Shown: one piece after another, positions 60,501-64,000 of the stretch | How positions within the stretch are numbered: the stretch's first letter is position 1 | Layout of the letters: each line of letters starts with the position of its first letter | Origin: Closterium sp. Naga37s-1 | Taxonomy: Eukaryota; Streptophyta; Zygnematophyceae; Desmidiales; Closteriaceae | NCBI GenBank assembly: GCA_947471745.1 | Contig: CANJKZ010000084.1 | Coordinates: 3,724,001 to 3,788,000 of the forward strand | Reading direction: 5' to 3' | Length of the DNA: 64,000 nt | The notes under the pieces: model-generated | What the model was told of the DNA's origin: nothing | The model's input: the letters and a program-made list of their open reading frames with translations, nothing else | Database searches by the model: none | Made by a program: the position numbers and the translations under genes

Positions 60501-63248
60501 CCCTCCCTGCTCATGGCCACTCTCCTCCCCTCTCTCGCTCCCCTTCTCACTCCCCCTCTCGCTCCCCCTCTCACTCCCCATCTCCTCCTCCTCTTCCTCA
60601 TCATCTGAGTCATCCATGAGAACAGCAGCTGACATGCCCAGGCACAGCGGCTCCGACTGGGGAATCATGCTGCGGCCCCGACCCGCCATCGCCCCTGCCC
60701 TCGCCGCCCTCTGCACTGCGTCTGCCAGAGAAGCCCCACTGAAACCACCCACACCAGCACCACCAGCAGCACCAGCCGCTGCAACAGCGGCGGCAGCGGC
60801 ACCGGCAGCACCAGCACCGGCAGCAGCACCAGCCGCAGTGGTGGGGAAATCAGTGTCACCATAGTAACCGCCAGTGCCGAGTAGAGGAGCGCCGGAGCCG
60901 ACAACAAAGGTGCCGGAGCAGGTGCCAGCAGCCATGAGAGCCTCGAGATTGGAGAACGAGTTCTGCCTCTGCAGCCGCGCCCGCAGCATCTCCCCACCAG
61001 CACCACCACCAGCAGCGCCAGCAGCAGTGCCAGCACCAGCACCAGCACCAGCACCAGCACCAGCACCAGCACCAGCACCAGCACCAGCACCAGCACCAGC
61101 ACCAGCAGCAGCAGCAGCAGCAGCGCCAGCACCGAAACCAGCTGCACTGTGGCTGCCAAAGCTGCCACTGAGGGAGAACCCTCTAGCGCGGTTGAAGAAG
61201 TGGGTGCTGCCGCCTCCGCTGCCGAAGCTGCTGCTGTCGTCGCTATCCAAGCCGTCGGCTCCCGCTGCCCGGCCGCGGCGGGCGGCGCTGGGGCTGAGCA
61301 TGCGGCGCACAAAGGCAGCGCGCATGGAGGCAGAGGGGATGCGGCGCTTGATGGAGCGCGATGCGAAGGAGGCGGACACATTGAAGGGGCGGAAGTGGAT
61401 GCGTGGGGACGGGGGCTGTACACGCGGGTCAACCCCAGTCACCCCTGCCGCCCCTGTCATCCCTGTCATCCCAGCCGCTGCGGTTGAGCCTGAGGCCAGT
61501 GCTGCTGAATACGCCACGGCTGCTGCGGTGGATGGGGAGCAGACAGCTGGCGACGACGGCGGCAGCCCCGGCCGATACACCTCCGCACGGTGGGAAACTC
61601 CTTGAAGAGAATTCCCTTGAAGAGAAGAATTCGCCTGGTGGTGGGGGTTCCCCGCCTGGGGGTCACTAGTATCAGTGGGAGAGGCTGTACGTGGGGAGAA
61701 GAGGCGGGGGGTGAAGCCTCGAGGGGAGAGAGGCGGCAGGCCCTTGCGAGACGGCGACGGGCCTCTGCTGCCGTTGAAGTTGTGCAGCGCTGACGGCGCA
61801 CCGAGGCCGTTGATCAGGAGGAGGGTTTCGATGGACGGTGCAGATGCGTTGAGGTGGCCTTGGAGCGTGATGAGCTTGTCGGCCTTGGGTATGAGCAGCG
61901 TGCAGGTGGAGGGGAGGAGGTCCAGAGGGAAATCCATGATGGGCGCGGGCTCGTGCTTCCGAAATAGGCGCCGACTGCAGGAAATGAAGGGGGATCAGAG
62001 AGAGACAGTATCACTAGTTTTAGCATGCTACATGGCATGTCTAAAGAGACTTAGATTGAGAAATCCTAGGGAAAAAAAAGCACGAAGATTTCAAATAAAA
62101 AAGGAACAAACGTCAGCCGTGGGCAAGTCCAGCAAACTATCTTGGCCGGCCTAACCACTCGGCAAAGCCTTCTTGGCTGTCCACGTGCGCCGACTCCTCA
62201 CGGCGCCTTCAAAAGCGACCCCCCAGGTTTTTCTAAGGGGCTGTGAGCTGCTGGAGTAGAGTCGTTGCGCAATGAGCTTCTGAGATGTCTCAACATCGAA
62301 TAGGGAAGGAGGCCACGCACCTGGCCTTCTTAGGCGGCGGCGTGTTGCTGATGTAGAGGCGTTGCGCTTTGAACTTGACAGCTGCGATGCACAGCCCTCG
62401 CTCCCACGCCTCTGCTGCCTCCGTGTGCATCGTTATGGCGGGGCGTGTCTGAGGGGTAAGAAGAGGGACGCAGGGGGAACGCAGCACAGAAGTGGTGGGA
62501 AGGAGGGAGGAAGTTAAGACACGGATCGTGAAAAAAACATGTACTAGAAGTCCAATTACGAGGCTATGCAAGCCAAGTCAGTCAGCAGATGACACGTTTC
62601 TGTTCTCGGGGGGGAAGGGAGTGTGGAGAGGGGAAGGGGGTGCATAACAAACCAGCAGCCTACCGAGGGCGAGGCAAGGTCTGCGGCGCTCTGCTTGCGG
62701 CCGGGGGTCGGATAGCACTCTTCCTCCTCTGCCTGCGTCGCCTGTGCCTGCAGCTGCCGCGCGAACGACATCTTCCCCGCCATGCCGTGCGCTGGTGACG
62801 CGCTCCCGCTTATGCCTGAGAATGAAGAGAGAAATAGAAGAAAAAAAAAGCAAAATAAGATGGAGGGGGGAGAAGGGGAGGAGGGGGGTGGGAGAGGAGG
62901 GGGGAGGAGCGGTGGGGGGGAGGAAGGTAGAATCAGGTAGTGCAGGAACGAAGGACTTTCGAGGCGTAGGTCATGCAAAAGGAGAAAGATGTGGGAGGAG
63001 AAGGGAGTGAATTCAGGATGCGGGCCGGTGGAAGTAAGTGCAGGTGAAGGATAGGATCAAGAGAAACGAATTTGAGGAAAGAGGATGACAGGGTGGAGAA
63101 TCGGCGTACCTGCCGTGACTGTAACGAGTACAAGCTGTACTCTGCCCTTGTGGCTCTTAGCATCGAGGTTAGCGCGAGCGAGAGCGCCAATGGCGGATTC
63201 GATGCTCTTGCTGATGTCCACCAGCCACACGGCGCTTGGCTCCGGCAT
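57510..63248 (-). CDS. USP-kinase-U-box protein (plant PUB/RLCK-IX type)
   Basis: Predicted E3 ubiquitin ligase with an attached kinase domain. Exons 63248-63110, 62815-62664, 62448-62321, 61974-59406, 59104-58046 and 57674-57510 give 1403 aa; phases agree throughout. Residues about 5-185 form a USP-like domain (VWLVDISKSIESAIGALARA; KHEPAPIMDFPLDLLPSTCT). About 190-1000 is a Ser/Pro/Gly/Ala-rich linker, far longer than in land-plant relatives (usually 700-900 aa in total). The kinase follows (AVKRLEH lysine; HGDLRPENILLD; GDVGIAQF; GSVGYIDPSE). HGD and DVG replace HRD and DFG, as is common in this family, so it is non-RD and activity is uncertain. The C-terminal U-box is CPLSK, then QDPVIAADGYTYERRYIEEW, split by an intron. 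Exon 5 has duplicated edges. A truncated copy lies at 50690-51222. Confidence 0.92.
57831..57990 (-). repeat. Extra copies of the U-box kinase exon 5 tail
   Basis: The functional tail at 58046-58081 encodes GQEEKLMCPLSK followed by gtgagac. A near-identical copy with an intact donor lies at 57939-57984 (GGGCAGGAGGAGAAGCTCAT), and a weaker third at 57831-57875. Using the second donor as an added exon would repeat the CPLSK residues. Confidence 0.85.
59165..59345. repeat. Three tandem 62-bp units in intron 4 of the U-box kinase gene
   Basis: The unit GTGGGCAGCTCCTATTGGTG plus 42 bp recurs three times with one difference. It lies between the functional exon 5 head (59104) and a decayed copy of it (59348-59392). 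Confidence 0.95.
59348..59392 (-). repeat. Decayed copy of the U-box kinase exon 5 head
   Basis: It reads TATTCCTCCTCCAGCTGTCT after an AG on the minus strand, against TATTCCTCCTCCAGCAGCCT at the functional exon start. The similarity extends some 45 bp (encoded YSSSSCLSVWSPAHS versus YSSSSSLSAWSPARS). Confidence 0.85.
61010..61125 (-). repeat. In-frame (GGTGCT)n coding repeat in the kinase linker
   Basis: About 16 hexamers encode an (Ala-Gly)n run, followed by poly-Ala. They belong to the low-complexity linker of the USP-kinase-U-box protein and are likely length-variable. Confidence 0.9.
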
Positions 63249-64000
63249 CCTCGTTATAAGTCGCTGTGGCTCTTCAACCGAGGAACCCCAATGAATGTCC
63301 TTCGAAAGAGAAAATCCGCGACAGCGAAGTACTTCTTAAAAGAACCTTGTTGTTGAGTATCGACTCGAGATCACTAAGGGGGCCTGAAACGAACCTAAGA
63401 ATTGGCGAATGATGATACCAGGAAGCATCTGAGAGTGATGGACACGAAACTCCTCTCTCGGGACTGCCTTGGAGTATCTCTCGACTGATCCTGACAATGC
63501 CTCCGTTGATTTAGCTTTCCTACTCGTCGTAGCGGCACCGGCGTGGGACTAAAAGCTGCTCGGAAAAGCGCAACCCCAGGCGTTGATGACACCATGGCGG
63601 CTGAATCAGCAGATAAGATCTGCACCGTTAATTTGGCAACGCTTTCCTGGTCGTTACTCCCGGATCGCACCGTTTGATGGTTGCCAGTCGGCTGCTTGCG
63701 GGTCGTTCCAAAGGCAGCTGTTTCAGAGCAACAGGAAATATCTACGAATGGGATTTCCTGGACTACTCGCGTTGGAGCAGCCTAACAATCTTCACCGTCC
63801 GATCTGTATCTGTTCCGACAACAACGCTGCCATACATCCCATTACAAGGGAGAACTATATGCGTTGTACTGTACATTCATTGATGGAACTACAGTAAACA
63901 TTCCGCAATGCGCTCAAGGCGTTCTTGTCGGCCAGCTTTACAGCAAGCAATGAAAGCTTTCAGCTGGTGGCGATTCGTCTGGCCAGGCGCACTGATGACA
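63249..64000. other. Upstream region of the U-box kinase gene; possible divergent gene start
   Basis: No gene is certain here. A plus-strand ATG in a strong context (ACCATGG, 63594) opens a 27-codon frame reading MAAESADKICTVNLATLSWS before a stop. It could be the first exon of a gene running out of the window, divergent from the kinase gene by about 350 bp. Confidence 0.3.

Overview
The window looks like nuclear DNA of a streptophyte green plant, most likely a charophyte alga; a zygnematophyte such as Closterium is my best guess. The grounds are intron-rich genes of plant-type families (a GUX xylan glucuronosyltransferase and a USP-kinase-U-box protein), very GC-rich Ty1/copia elements, and long simple-sequence tracts in introns and spacers. 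The species is inferred from family content, not measured. Layout: 1-2.56 kb is the 3' end of a copia element, followed by a probable LTR of another. At 3.5-7.3 kb (minus) is a five-exon GUX gene. It is divergent from an eight-exon ITPA gene (8.2-12.1 kb, plus), which is followed by a three-exon long coiled-coil gene (12.95-15.19 kb, plus). At 15.3-16.4 kb (minus) is a three-exon gene for a GyrI-like (AraC effector-binding fold) protein. 

From about 17 to 50.6 kb the window is a nest of transposable elements. A pogo-like DNA transposon (A) is split by a young, complete-looking copia element (18257-25571, 5-bp target duplication TGATT). A second minus-strand copia fossil follows (27.4-34.2 kb), then a composite copia block (34254-50620) made of at least two elements. 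A second, intact-looking pogo-like transposon (B, 47340-50279, TA target duplication, 25-bp terminal inverted repeats) sits in the 3' leader-side sequence of that block. 

From 50.6 kb host sequence returns. A truncated copy of a kinase-U-box gene abuts an intact second GyrI-like gene (51248-52432, minus). That gene's upstream region is split by a 4.4-kb repeat-rich segment with perfect 25-bp inverted ends (52579-56979). The full six-exon USP-kinase-U-box gene occupies 57510-63248 (minus). 

The most unusual signal is in the host genes. At eight or more exon boundaries in GUX, ITPA and the U-box kinase, the exon edge with its splice site is tandemly duplicated inside the adjoining intron, usually as decaying copies. 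In ITPA a complete 65-nt exon exists three times, two copies intact, and these can only be used alternatively. The two GyrI-like genes and the coiled-coil gene show no such copies. All gene models were spliced by eye from reading frame, family similarity and GT-AG sites, with phases checked by counting.
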